From JBIQLO01 sp044464175 (GTDB taxonomy: Bacteria; Planctomycetota; Phycisphaerae; Tepidisphaerales; Tepidisphaeraceae): a DNA stretch of 19,994 nucleotides. Position 1 is the stretch's first letter, and every line of letters starts with the position of its first letter. Shown piece by piece: positions 7,377-13,834 of this stretch. Location: NCBI GenBank assembly GCA_044464175.1, contig JBIQLO010000055.1, positions 1 through 19,994 on the forward strand, written 5' to 3'. The notes below the pieces were generated by a model. That model saw only the letters and a list, made by a program, of their open reading frames with translations, was not told the DNA's origin and searched no databases. A program made the translations under genes and the position numbers.

Positions 7377-8522
7377 ATGGCATCCAAAGCAACCCCCGCC
7401 GGCTCCACTTCGGCCAAGACGGCCGCTCCGCGCATTCTCGTGGTGGATGATGAGCCGGCGATGATCGAGCTGGTGAACGAAATCGCCTCGCGGCGGCTCC
7501 ACTGCCGCGTCGTCTCGGCCGGTTCGCTGGGTGAGGCCCGAAAGGCGCTGGCCGGTGGGGGGATTTCGCTGCTGCTGGCGGATGTGAACCTGCCCGATGG
7601 AGACGGCACCGCGCTGGTGCCGGAATTGCGCCAGCGCAACGCGTCGGCCGAGGCGATCATCATCACCGGCGCGCCGACGATGGACCGGGCGATTCAGGCC
7701 ATGCGGCAGGGGGCGGTCGATTTCCTGCCCAAGCCCTTTTCCGCCGAGGAAATCATCGACCGCGTGGAGAAGGCGCTGGCGCGCCAGGTGGCCGGGGCCC
7801 GCGCCGACCGGCGAATTCAACGCCTGCGCCAGACGGTGCGCCGGCTTAGCGAGGCCCGCCGCATCGTCGGCCAACAGGTGGATTTGCTCTGCAACGACCT
7901 GATCGGCGCTTATGGCCATCTGGCGCGGCAGCTCAACGATATGCGGCATCAGGAGGGCTTTCGCGGCTATATCGGGCGCACGCAGGACCTGGAGCAGATG
8001 CTCTGCCATACGATGGACTGGCTGCTGCGGCAGCTGGGCTACTGCAACGTCGCGATCTGGCTGGCCTGCGACGACCAGGACTTCCAACTGGGGGCGTATA
8101 TGAAGCACACCCTGCCCGGCGAGCAGGCGATGACCGATGCCATGAAGGAGGGGCTGGTGCACCGGACGCTCCGCCAGGGGCACCTGTTGCTCAACGGCGA
8201 GGACGTGCAGCATCAACTGACCGCTTCGGAACTGGATTACCTGGCCGACCAGAGCCTCCTGTCCGTCAATTGCACCTACCTGGGCGAATCGCTGGCGGTG
8301 ATCGCGCTGTTCCGCGACCAGCGCACGCCGTTCACCGAGGAACATGCGGGGCTGCTCAAGCAGATCAGCCCGATTTTCGCCGCCGCCCTGGCCGAGATGG
8401 TCAAGGCCCACACGCCCGCCGAACCGGCGGACAATCCCTTCGACGATGGCTTCCCGGCGGCCGGCAACGAGGCTGCCGATCCGGCCGACTGGTGGAAGCG
8501 CGGCGAAGCGCCGCCGTATTAA
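7377..8522 (+). CDS. Response regulator with receiver, helical linker and GAF-like domain
   Basis: A 381-residue protein. Residues 18-135 form a receiver: RILVVDDEP (Asp24-25), phospho-acceptor Asp69 in LLLADVNLPDGDG, Thr97 in IIITGAP and Lys119 in FLPKPF. Residues 138-190 are a basic, probably coiled-coil helix. Residues 200-345 resemble a GAF domain (LLRQLGYCNVAIWLA; YLGESLAVIALFRDQRTPFTEEHAGLLKQI). The tail is acidic and Pro-rich. There is no DNA-binding or catalytic output, so it probably works by protein contact or as a phosphate relay. A good SD (AGGAAGAGG) lies just upstream of the ATG, unlike the kinase gene before it. Likely partner of the HDOD kinase. Its stop is 1 nt from the stop of the convergent HigA gene. 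Confidence 0.88.
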   Translation: MASKATPAGSTSAKTAAPRILVVDDEPAMIELVNEIASRRLHCRVVSAGSLGEARKALAGGGISLLLADVNLPDGDGTALVPELRQRNASAEAIIITGAPTMDRAIQAMRQGAVDFLPKPFSAEEIIDRVEKALARQVAGARADRRIQRLRQTVRRLSEARRIVGQQVDLLCNDLIGAYGHLARQLNDMRHQEGFRGYIGRTQDLEQMLCHTMDWLLRQLGYCNVAIWLACDDQDFQLGAYMKHTLPGEQAMTDAMKEGLVHRTLRQGHLLLNGEDVQHQLTASELDYLADQSLLSVNCTYLGESLAVIALFRDQRTPFTEEHAGLLKQISPIFAAALAEMVKAHTPAEPADNPFDDGFPAAGNEAADPADWWKRGEAPPY

Positions 8523-8523
8523 T

Positions 8524-8883
8524 TCATGCCTCGGCCAGCACGCGAATGCTTGGGTGCTTTCGATCCTTGGGCGGCCGGATCTGGATCAGCACGTCCCGGT
8601 CGAGCGTGGTGATCAAACGTAACAGCCGGTCCGTACCGAAATCCTTCAGTCGCCCACGCATCAGCGCCGAGACTTTGGGCTGATCGATGCCCATCCGAGC
8701 GGCCGCCTGGGCTTGGGTCAGGCCGGCCTGACGAATCAATTTGCATATCTGACCCGCAAGCTCCGCCTTGGCCAATCGCTGATCGGCGTCGGGCAATCCG
8801 ATGTCCGCGAACACATTGCCGCTTCCGTCATGGATAGGTTCCTTTTTCGGCACACCCCCGGGCGATTTATTTTTGTTGCTCAT
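8524..8883 (-). CDS. HigA-like XRE-family antitoxin
   Basis: A 119-residue protein with an XRE helix-turn-helix at about 55-105: QICKLIRQAGLTQAQAAARM, then GIDQPKVSALMRG and LLRLITTLDRDV. It matches the antitoxin that pairs with Gp49/HigB-type toxins (HTH_37-like). It should neutralise the toxin and repress the operon by binding the palindrome at 9248-9263. The frame is open much further upstream, but the ATG at 8883 was chosen because AAGGAG lies 4 nt before it and because it overlaps the toxin stop by only 17 nt, typical of coupled toxin-antitoxin genes. Toxin-first order is the HigBA arrangement. The N-terminal 40 residues are polar and probably flexible. Confidence 0.88.
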   Translation of the reverse strand: MSNKNKSPGGVPKKEPIHDGSGNVFADIGLPDADQRLAKAELAGQICKLIRQAGLTQAQAAARMGIDQPKVSALMRGRLKDFGTDRLLRLITTLDRDVLIQIRPPKDRKHPSIRVLAEA

Positions 8884-9247
8884 AATGCTCCTTGTAATGC
8901 TGGAGAGCATCGGCCAGGCGCGTTCGAATGAGATTGATCTCACGTTGGGGCGTTTTGATTCCCCTGATCGATTTCTTCTGGAAAATGTGAAGCACATACA
9001 CTGCCAGAGAAAATCTGATGGTATAGACGGCCCGGAATGTGCTTCCTGCCTCATCAGCCACGATTTCCAAAATACCCGCACCGCCGAATCCTTTGAGTGG
9101 CTTGGCGTCCATGTGCTTTTCTCCACGCTGGGCCTGATCCAGCGCAAAGCCAAATACATCTTTCACATCAACCGGGAGCTTCCGTATGTCACCCAGCGAT
9201 GAACCAACCCAATGCAACGGCTTTCTAGATGGATCACCGCGCGGCAT
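8867..9247 (-). CDS. HigB/Gp49-like (RelE superfamily) toxin
   Basis: A 126-residue protein matching the phage-derived Gp49-like toxins (COG4679/PF05973). It has KPLHWVGSSLGDIRKLP near the start, then DAKPLKGFGGAGILEIV, FRAVYTIRFSLAVYVLHIFQ and KKSIRGIKTPQREINLI. Known members are ribosome-dependent mRNA endonucleases with the RelE fold, in which basic residues act in place of a classical active site. The reading frame is complete and the basic positions (Arg77, Arg82, Lys95-96, Lys101) are kept, so the toxin looks functional. First gene of the operon with the antitoxin at 8524-8883. The ATG at 9247 has no SD, but a -10-like box lies 6 nt upstream. Confidence 0.9.
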   Translation of the reverse strand: MPRGDPSRKPLHWVGSSLGDIRKLPVDVKDVFGFALDQAQRGEKHMDAKPLKGFGGAGILEIVADEAGSTFRAVYTIRFSLAVYVLHIFQKKSIRGIKTPQREINLIRTRLADALQHYKEHYEQQK

Positions 9248-9263
9248 ATGCCAATATTAGCAT
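9248..9263. promoter_or_regulatory. Probable HigA operator palindrome
   Basis: ATGCCAATATTAGCAT is a 16-bp palindrome with one mismatched pair, directly upstream of the toxin start and covering the putative -10 box. Position and symmetry fit autoregulation by the HTH antitoxin. Confidence 0.6.
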
Positions 9264-9282
9264 AGATTGCGATAGTGGGCAA
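9254..9282 (-). promoter_or_regulatory. Putative higBA promoter
   Basis: On the minus strand TTGCCC (9277-9282), a 17-nt spacer and TAATAT (9254-9259) precede the toxin ATG by 6 nt. Each hexamer matches 4 of 6. The position implies a leaderless toxin transcript. Confidence 0.45.
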
Positions 9283-9314
9283 GTCTTGTAGGGCGCTCCT
9301 GCGTGCGGCAATGG

Positions 9315-9881
9315 CTACCAATCCTCAAGCCAGTAAATCACCTCATCCCGCTGAAGACTGATGGCCGCCCCGTAGGAATAGCCGTGGTTGAAGGAGGGAA
9401 AGCCGCTGGCGTCGAGGACATAAACCGCAAAATCCGTCGGCAGCGCGGCGAACTGGGTGTTGGCAGCGTTCCGGAATTCGGCCGTCGGCAGGCCCTGTTG
9501 CCCATGGACAGCCGCGAAGGTGTGCGCACTGCCTTGGGTGGTCTGCTTCGAGATCGCCGCGTATTGGCCCGCCAGAGATTGAATCCGGGCATGCGGCAAG
9601 CCATACCGCAGTTGAAGCCGTGTGCCACCCTGCAAAAAGTGGGGCAGATAATAGAATCGGGGATTCGTTGCCGCCGCCGGAATGGCGGTAGGGAAATACG
9701 CCAGACCCTTGGCCGCGCCGGGACTGACGTTTTGCCCTAATGAGCCGAGGATGGTTTGAAACTGAGCCGGGTTGGTCACTTCTTCCGGCCATGCGCTGGC
9801 TCCCCAGATTAACGCGCCCACAACGAGAGCAATCGGCACGACCACTCCCAGACACAGGATGATTACGGTCCGCTTCTTCAT
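9315..9881 (-). CDS. Membrane-anchored hypothetical protein
   Basis: A 188-residue protein that I do not recognise. Residues 5-28 (TVIILCLGVVVPIALVVGAL) form one N-terminal membrane helix after a Lys-Lys-Arg start, so the rest is probably outside the cytoplasmic membrane. The remainder is soluble, rich in Ala, Gln and aromatic residues, and ends SLQRDEVIYWLEDW. No catalytic motif is visible. On the minus strand a TAAAAT lies 8 nt before the ATG. It is divergent from the glycosyltransferase gene with a 77-nt gap. It is followed on the same strand by the higBA operon, which has its own promoter. Confidence 0.75.
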   Translation of the reverse strand: MKKRTVIILCLGVVVPIALVVGALIWGASAWPEEVTNPAQFQTILGSLGQNVSPGAAKGLAYFPTAIPAAATNPRFYYLPHFLQGGTRLQLRYGLPHARIQSLAGQYAAISKQTTQGSAHTFAAVHGQQGLPTAEFRNAANTQFAALPTDFAVYVLDASGFPSFNHGYSYGAAISLQRDEVIYWLEDW

Positions 9882-9889
9882 CGTCGCCC

Positions 9890-9895
9890 ATTTTA
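9890..9895 (-). promoter_or_regulatory. Putative -10 box (TAAAAT) for the membrane-anchored orphan
   Basis: TAAAAT (5 of 6) on the minus strand lies 8 nt before the ATG at 9881. No SD. The -35 is unclear. Confidence 0.35.
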
Positions 9896-9940
9896 CGCTT
9901 CCAATGGCTCCCGCCCATTTTGCATTCTCCCGCCAGCGCG

Positions 9941-9946
9941 TATACT
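9941..9946 (+). promoter_or_regulatory. Putative -10 box (TATACT) for the glycosyltransferase
   Basis: TATACT (5 of 6) is preceded by TTTTGC (9918-9923) at a 17-nt spacing and followed by the ATG at 9959 after 12 nt. It gives a very short leader without an SD. Confidence 0.45.
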
Positions 9947-9958
9947 TCCGCCCTTCCC

Positions 9959-11107
9959 ATGCGGATCGGATACGACATCAGTCAGACCGGCGCCGACAAA
10001 GCGGGTTGCGGCTATTTTGCCGACAGCCTCATTCGCCAGTTGGCGGAGCTGGATTCGGCCAACCAGTACATCCTCTATCCCCTGTTCGGCGACGCCTGGT
10101 GCGATCCGCCGCTGGACCAGACCACCATCCGCCTCGACCGCCCGGGATGGGGGCGCGGGCCGGTGCAGCGCTCGGCCGAGGCGGCGCGCGAGTTCTGGGC
10201 CAATCCGCCGGACGATTTCGAGCGCCAGCTTGGCCCGGTGGACCTGATCCACTCCAACAACTTCTACTGCCCGACGAACCTGAAGCGCACGAAGCTGGTT
10301 TACACGCTGTACGACCTGGCCTTCCTGGACGATCCGGATTTTTTTACGGAGCAAAACCGCATCCACGTCTTCAACGGCGTCTTCAACGCCGCCGTGCTGG
10401 CCGATTTCATCATCGCCATTTCGCGCTCCACGCGAGACCATTTCCTGCGCATCTTTCCCCATTATCCGCCCGAACGGATCGCCGTGGTCTATCCCGCCAG
10501 CCGCTTTTCCGGCGGCGGCGCCGAGAGGATCGACCGCCCGGCCGCCTTCGACCGCCTGACGCCGGGGCGTTTCTGGCTCAGTGTCGGCACCCTGGAGCCG
10601 CGCAAGAACCACCGCCGCCTGCTGGAGGCCTATGCCCTGCTCAAGCGCCGGCATCCCGGCACGCCGCCCCTGGTGCTGGCCGGGGCGCATGGCTGGCTCA
10701 TGGAGGGGTTTGACAAGGTGGCGGAAAACCTGGGGATCAACCACGACATTATCACGGTGGGTTATGTGGAGGACCGGGCGCTGCGCTGGCTGTATCAAAA
10801 CTGCATGGCTTTGTGCTATCCTTCCCTCTTTGAGGGGTTCGGCCTGCCGGTGCTGGAGGCGATGACGCTGGGCGCGCCGGTGATCGTCTCCAACGCCAGT
10901 TCCCTCCCGGAGATCGTGGGCGACGACGCGCCGCTGGTCGATCCGTCCAGCGCCGAGTCGATCGCCTCGGCCATGGCCGAGCTGCAGGAAAACCCCGACC
11001 GGCGGGAGACGATCCGCCGCCGTTTGCAGCAGCGGGCGACGTTGTTCAGTTGGCGCTCGACCGCTCGCGGCGTGCTGGAGATTTACCAGCGGGTTGTGAG
11101 GACATGA
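9959..11107 (+). CDS. GT-B glycosyltransferase (GT4-like)
   Basis: A 382-residue cytosolic glycosyltransferase of the GT4 / glycosyl transferases group 1 type. The N-terminal Rossmann half begins MRIGYDISQTGADKAGCGYF. The C-terminal half has FWLSVGTLEPRKNHRRLLEA (about 205-224) and the donor-binding EX7E motif in SLFEGFGLPVLEAM (Glu292, Glu300), followed by GAPVIVSNASSLPEIVG. Such enzymes move a sugar from a nucleotide donor to an acceptor such as a lipid-linked glycan. The donor cannot be read from sequence, but the next gene makes GDP-4-keto-6-deoxymannose, so mannose-, rhamnose- or fucose-type donors are plausible. The start was placed at MRIGYD rather than an ATG 39 nt upstream, because the family N-terminus starts there and a -10-like box lies between. 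Confidence 0.9.
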   Translation: MRIGYDISQTGADKAGCGYFADSLIRQLAELDSANQYILYPLFGDAWCDPPLDQTTIRLDRPGWGRGPVQRSAEAAREFWANPPDDFERQLGPVDLIHSNNFYCPTNLKRTKLVYTLYDLAFLDDPDFFTEQNRIHVFNGVFNAAVLADFIIAISRSTRDHFLRIFPHYPPERIAVVYPASRFSGGGAERIDRPAAFDRLTPGRFWLSVGTLEPRKNHRRLLEAYALLKRRHPGTPPLVLAGAHGWLMEGFDKVAENLGINHDIITVGYVEDRALRWLYQNCMALCYPSLFEGFGLPVLEAMTLGAPVIVSNASSLPEIVGDDAPLVDPSSAESIASAMAELQENPDRRETIRRRLQQRATLFSWRSTARGVLEIYQRVVRT

Positions 11108-11112
11108 TTGTG

Positions 11113-11176
11113 CCGCCAGTGCCCTCACTGGCGGAAGTGTGGAAAAGCATCCATCCGCCAGTGAGGGCACTGGCGG
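11113..11176. repeat. Perfect 22-bp inverted repeat, each arm a hairpin
   Basis: CCGCCAGTGCCCTCACTGGC... at 11113-11134 recurs exactly in inverted form at 11155-11176, 20 nt apart. Each arm is itself a 9-bp-stem palindrome. The architecture matches the element at 4903-4977 but the sequence is unrelated. It sits in the 93-nt gap before gmd, ending 24 nt before the start codon. Confidence 0.85.
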
Positions 11177-11200
11177 TACTTCGCAGAGCGGAACCCTCGC

Positions 11201-12211
11201 ATGAACGAAAAGAAAACGGCTCTCATCACCGGCATCACCGGACAGGATGGCTCTTACCTGGCCGAGTTCCTTCTGCACAAAGGCTACCGCGTCGTGGGCC
11301 TGTGGCGTAAAAGCTCCGCCACCGCCCCCAACAACTGCGGCCACCTGCTGGGGCAGGTGGAGTTCCACTATGCCGACCTGACCGACAGCCCCTCGCTGGT
11401 GGAGGCGGTCAAAAAATACCAGCCGCACGAAATCTACAACCTCGCCTCCCAGTCCTACCCCGGCGAATCCTGGCGGCTGCCGATCCACACCGGCGATGTC
11501 ACCGGTCTGGGGGCCCACCGGCTCTACGAGGCCGTCAAGCAGGTGAAACTGGACTGCAAGATCTACCAGGCCTCCAGCTCCGAAATGTTCGGCAAGGTGC
11601 GCCAGATTCCCCAGGATGAAGATACCCCGTTTGAGCCGATGAACCCCTACGCGGCGGCCAAGCTCTATGCCCACACCATCGCCCGCATCTACCGGGAGAG
11701 CTTCCAGATGTTCCTGGCCTGCGGCATCCTCTTCAACCACGAAAGTCCCCGCCGCGGCGCCCATTTCATCACGCAGAAAGTCACCCACGGGGCGGCCTGT
11801 CTCAAGCTGGGGCTCCGCAACTCCCCGGTCCTGAATGAAGAGGGGGAGCCGATCGTCAAAAACGGCAAGCTCGCTTTGGGCAACCTCGACGCCAAGCGCG
11901 ACTGGGGCTACGCCGGCGACTACGTGGAGGCGATGTGGATGATGCTTCAACAACAAACACCGGATGATTTCGTCATCGCCACCGGGCAGACCTGGTCCAT
12001 CCGGGACCTGTGCCGCACCGCCTTCGAGTACGTGGGGCTCGACTGGGAGAAATACGTCACCGTCGATCCCCGCTTTGTCCGCCCCACGGAGACCGGCCCG
12101 CTGGTGGGCAACCCCGCCAAAGCAGAAAAAGTCCTCGGCTGGAAACCCAGAACCACCTTCCCGCAGCTGATCGCCATGATGGTGGACCATCACCTGGCCA
12201 AGCTCAAATGA
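11201..12211 (+). CDS. gmd: GDP-mannose 4,6-dehydratase
   Basis: A 336-residue extended short-chain dehydrogenase. The NADP-binding motif GITGQDGSYL (Gly11, Gly14, Gly17) is near the N-terminus. The catalytic set is Ser126 and Glu128 in ASSSEMFG, plus Tyr150 and Lys154 in NPYAAAKLYAH. RRGAHFITQKV and GNLDAKRDWGYAGDYVEAMW are signature segments of GMD. The enzyme converts GDP-D-mannose to GDP-4-keto-6-deoxymannose, precursor of GDP-fucose, GDP-rhamnose and related sugars for surface glycans. Length is near the family norm (about 340-370). The ATG at 11201 begins the conserved MNEKKTALITG. It follows the glycosyltransferase after a REP-like doublet, so the two may form one unit. No fcl or rmd partner lies in the window, so the final sugar is unknown. 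Confidence 0.95.
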   Translation: MNEKKTALITGITGQDGSYLAEFLLHKGYRVVGLWRKSSATAPNNCGHLLGQVEFHYADLTDSPSLVEAVKKYQPHEIYNLASQSYPGESWRLPIHTGDVTGLGAHRLYEAVKQVKLDCKIYQASSSEMFGKVRQIPQDEDTPFEPMNPYAAAKLYAHTIARIYRESFQMFLACGILFNHESPRRGAHFITQKVTHGAACLKLGLRNSPVLNEEGEPIVKNGKLALGNLDAKRDWGYAGDYVEAMWMMLQQQTPDDFVIATGQTWSIRDLCRTAFEYVGLDWEKYVTVDPRFVRPTETGPLVGNPAKAEKVLGWKPRTTFPQLIAMMVDHHLAKLK

Positions 12212-12212
12212 A

Positions 12213-12226
12213 GCCGCGTCAGCGGC
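12213..12226. repeat. Short hairpin GCCGC-GTCA-GCGGC
   Basis: Directly after the gmd stop. It resembles the TTCA-loop hairpins at 7313 and 17611. No T-tract. Confidence 0.35.
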
Positions 12227-12355
12227 CTTAGCCGTGCAAGGGTGGCCGGCTTCGTGGCTTACCGCCTTCCCAGCCCCGATAGACGGATCATCTTTCCGCC
12301 CGGGGGGGTGGCGCGGGAAAAAATTTTGTGCAATTCTTGCTTTTGAACGAACCTT

Positions 12356-12441
12356 CCCACGGAAAGGATCGTATATAGAGATGTAACGATCCTCCTTCCC
12401 TGGGTGGCGTGGTGAGCCGAGAGAACCACGCCACCTTTTTT
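12356..12441 (+). ncRNA. Candidate structured RNA or gmd 3' UTR element
   Basis: Two adjacent hairpins end in a strong terminator. The first pairs CCCA (12356-12359), GGAA (12361-12364) and AGGATCGT (12365-12372) with ACGATCCT (12386-12393), TTCC (12396-12399) and TGGG (12401-12404). That is about 16 pairs around a 13-nt AT-rich loop. The second is the terminator stem at 12403-12435. The two share 12403-12404 and so partly compete. The region 12312-12390 is more AT-rich than its neighbours and non-coding. No convincing promoter was found, so it may be a free small RNA or a processed 3' UTR of gmd. Confidence 0.4.
12403..12441 (+). terminator. Rho-independent terminator
   Basis: An 11-bp perfect stem GGTGGCGTGGT / ACCACGCCACC (12403-12413 and 12425-12435) has an 11-nt loop and is followed by TTTTTT (12436-12441). 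It ends plus-strand transcription from gmd or the RNA candidate before the convergent hemW gene. The minus-strand side has no T-run. Confidence 0.85.
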
Positions 12442-12479
12442 ATGCGCTGATCCCGGGTCCGCCGCCCCGCTGGAAAGGC

Positions 12480-13664
12480 TCACGCCACCACGAATTCTCC
12501 CGCCACCGCATCGGCCACCGCCAGCCCCTTGTCGGTCAGCCGGGCTCCGATTTCATCCACCTGCAGCAGTGCCAGTTTCTCCAGTTGCTCCAGAGGGCGG
12601 GCAAAGAGGATGCGGGCGTCCAGGCCGCTGTAGGCCGAAAAGTCGGCAAAGACCAGTCCCTGTTCCAGCCGCAACGTCAGCATGGCCCATTCCCCGGCGC
12701 GCTGCATCGGCGTCAGTTGCTCCAGATCGGTCGCCGCCAGCGTTCCGGCGTCCACCGCCGCCTCCCAGCGCCCCAGGTGCCCGGCATTTTTCCATCGCCA
12801 CCCGGCCATGTGGGAGGCGGCCGAGGGGCCCAGTCCGATGTAGTTGCCCCCCGTCCAGTACATCAGGTTGTGCCGGCAGGCCTGCCCGGGGATGGCGTAG
12901 TTGCTGATCTCGTAGGCCCCAAGCCCCGCCTCCCCCAGCCGCCGGCGCGTGTAGCGCAGCATCTCCAGCTCCAGGGACTCTTCCACCGCCGTCACCTGCC
13001 CCAGCCGCCTTTTCACCGCCAGCGCGGTATTGGGCTCATAGGTCAACCCATAACAGGATAGGTGTCCCGTCCCAAATGCGATCGCCCGCTCCAGCGACTG
13101 GCTCCAACTGGCCAGGCTCTGGCCCGGAATGGCGTAAATCAAATCCAGGTTCAGCCGCTGGAACCCCGCCTGGCGGGCCAGGCTCACGCTGGCCTCCACG
13201 TCGGCCGGGTCGTGGTGCCGCTCCAGCTTTGCCAGTTCCATCCGGTTGAAGCTCTGGGCCCCGAAACTAAGGCGATCCACCCCCATTTCCCGCAGCATGG
13301 CGGCATAATCGGCGCTGAGCGTGGCCGGGTTCACCTCAATGGTCCACTCATTCACCCGCGACAGGTCGAACCGCTTTGCCAGCCCCGCCAGCAGCCGCCG
13401 CATCGCCCCGATCGGCAGCAGGCTGGGCGTGCCGCCGCCGAAAAAGATCGTTCGGGGCCGGGCATCCCGTTCGGCCCAGAGCGTCGCCTCGGCCAGAATC
13501 CGGTCCACGAACCGCTCCATCCGTTCATCCGGCTGGTTCGTGATGCTGTAGAAGTCGCAGTAGTGGCACTTGTGAAAGCAGAAGGGGACGTGGACGTACA
13601 GCCCGTCCACCGCTGCCGGAGGCAGTTCCCGCACGCTCAACTCGGATGCCAAGGCCAACTGCAT
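12480..13664 (-). CDS. hemW: HemW-like radical SAM protein
   Basis: A 394-residue radical SAM protein of the HemN/HemW family. The cluster motif is CFHKCHYC (Cys29, Cys33, Cys36, pattern CxxxCxxC), followed by FFGGGTPSLL, DRLSFGAQSFN, LDLIYAIPGQ and HNLMYWTGGNYIGLGPSAAS. HemW is a haem chaperone needed to load haem into respiratory enzymes. True coproporphyrinogen dehydrogenase HemN is longer, with an N-terminal extension that this protein lacks, so HemW is the better call. The start was set at MQLALASEL because upstream codons look non-coding and, on the minus strand, TATGAT lies 6 nt before it. Divergent from accD. Confidence 0.9.
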   Translation of the reverse strand: MQLALASELSVRELPPAAVDGLYVHVPFCFHKCHYCDFYSITNQPDERMERFVDRILAEATLWAERDARPRTIFFGGGTPSLLPIGAMRRLLAGLAKRFDLSRVNEWTIEVNPATLSADYAAMLREMGVDRLSFGAQSFNRMELAKLERHHDPADVEASVSLARQAGFQRLNLDLIYAIPGQSLASWSQSLERAIAFGTGHLSCYGLTYEPNTALAVKRRLGQVTAVEESLELEMLRYTRRRLGEAGLGAYEISNYAIPGQACRHNLMYWTGGNYIGLGPSAASHMAGWRWKNAGHLGRWEAAVDAGTLAATDLEQLTPMQRAGEWAMLTLRLEQGLVFADFSAYSGLDARILFARPLEQLEKLALLQVDEIGARLTDKGLAVADAVAGEFVVA

Positions 13665-13670
13665 ACCCCA

Positions 13671-13676
13671 ATCATA
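13671..13676 (-). promoter_or_regulatory. Putative -10 box (TATGAT) for hemW
   Basis: TATGAT (5 of 6) on the minus strand lies 6 nt from the ATG at 13664. No SD apart from a GGGG run directly before the ATG. Confidence 0.4.
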
Positions 13677-13834
13677 CGCCACTTTACGGCCGTACGCCTC
13701 CGCCGCGGGTCTGTGAGGAAAACCACCCAGCCCGCCCCCCGGACCTTGCATAAAACCCCGACATGGCGACGATGGAACCACACCAAGGCCGTGCCGAAGG
13801 ATCGGCCATCATCAATCAACAACCCGCAAATATC

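Noticed and set aside
5697..8411. A 904-codon open frame on the minus strand
   Set aside because: It lies antisense to the HDOD kinase and receiver-GAF genes, whose motifs are unmistakable. Long antisense frames are expected with strong G/C third-position bias. Its translation is Arg/Gln/His-rich and shows no domain.
8884..9159. A longer HigA frame on the minus strand
   Set aside because: It runs out of frame through the toxin gene, and the ATG at 8883 has a strong SD.
9893..12193. A 766-codon open frame on the minus strand
   Set aside because: Antisense shadow of the glycosyltransferase and gmd genes; no domain in the translation.
12442..12479. Terminator for hemW on the minus strand using the 12403-12435 stem
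   Set aside because: The minus-strand sequence after the stem has no T-run, so the structure works only for plus-strand transcription.
13763..13834. A longer accD from the ATG at 13763 with a CATAAA 8 nt upstream
   Set aside because: The extra 24 codons lack the third-position G/C bias of accD and do not resemble AccD N-termini. It remains possible, since the leaderless pattern would fit.
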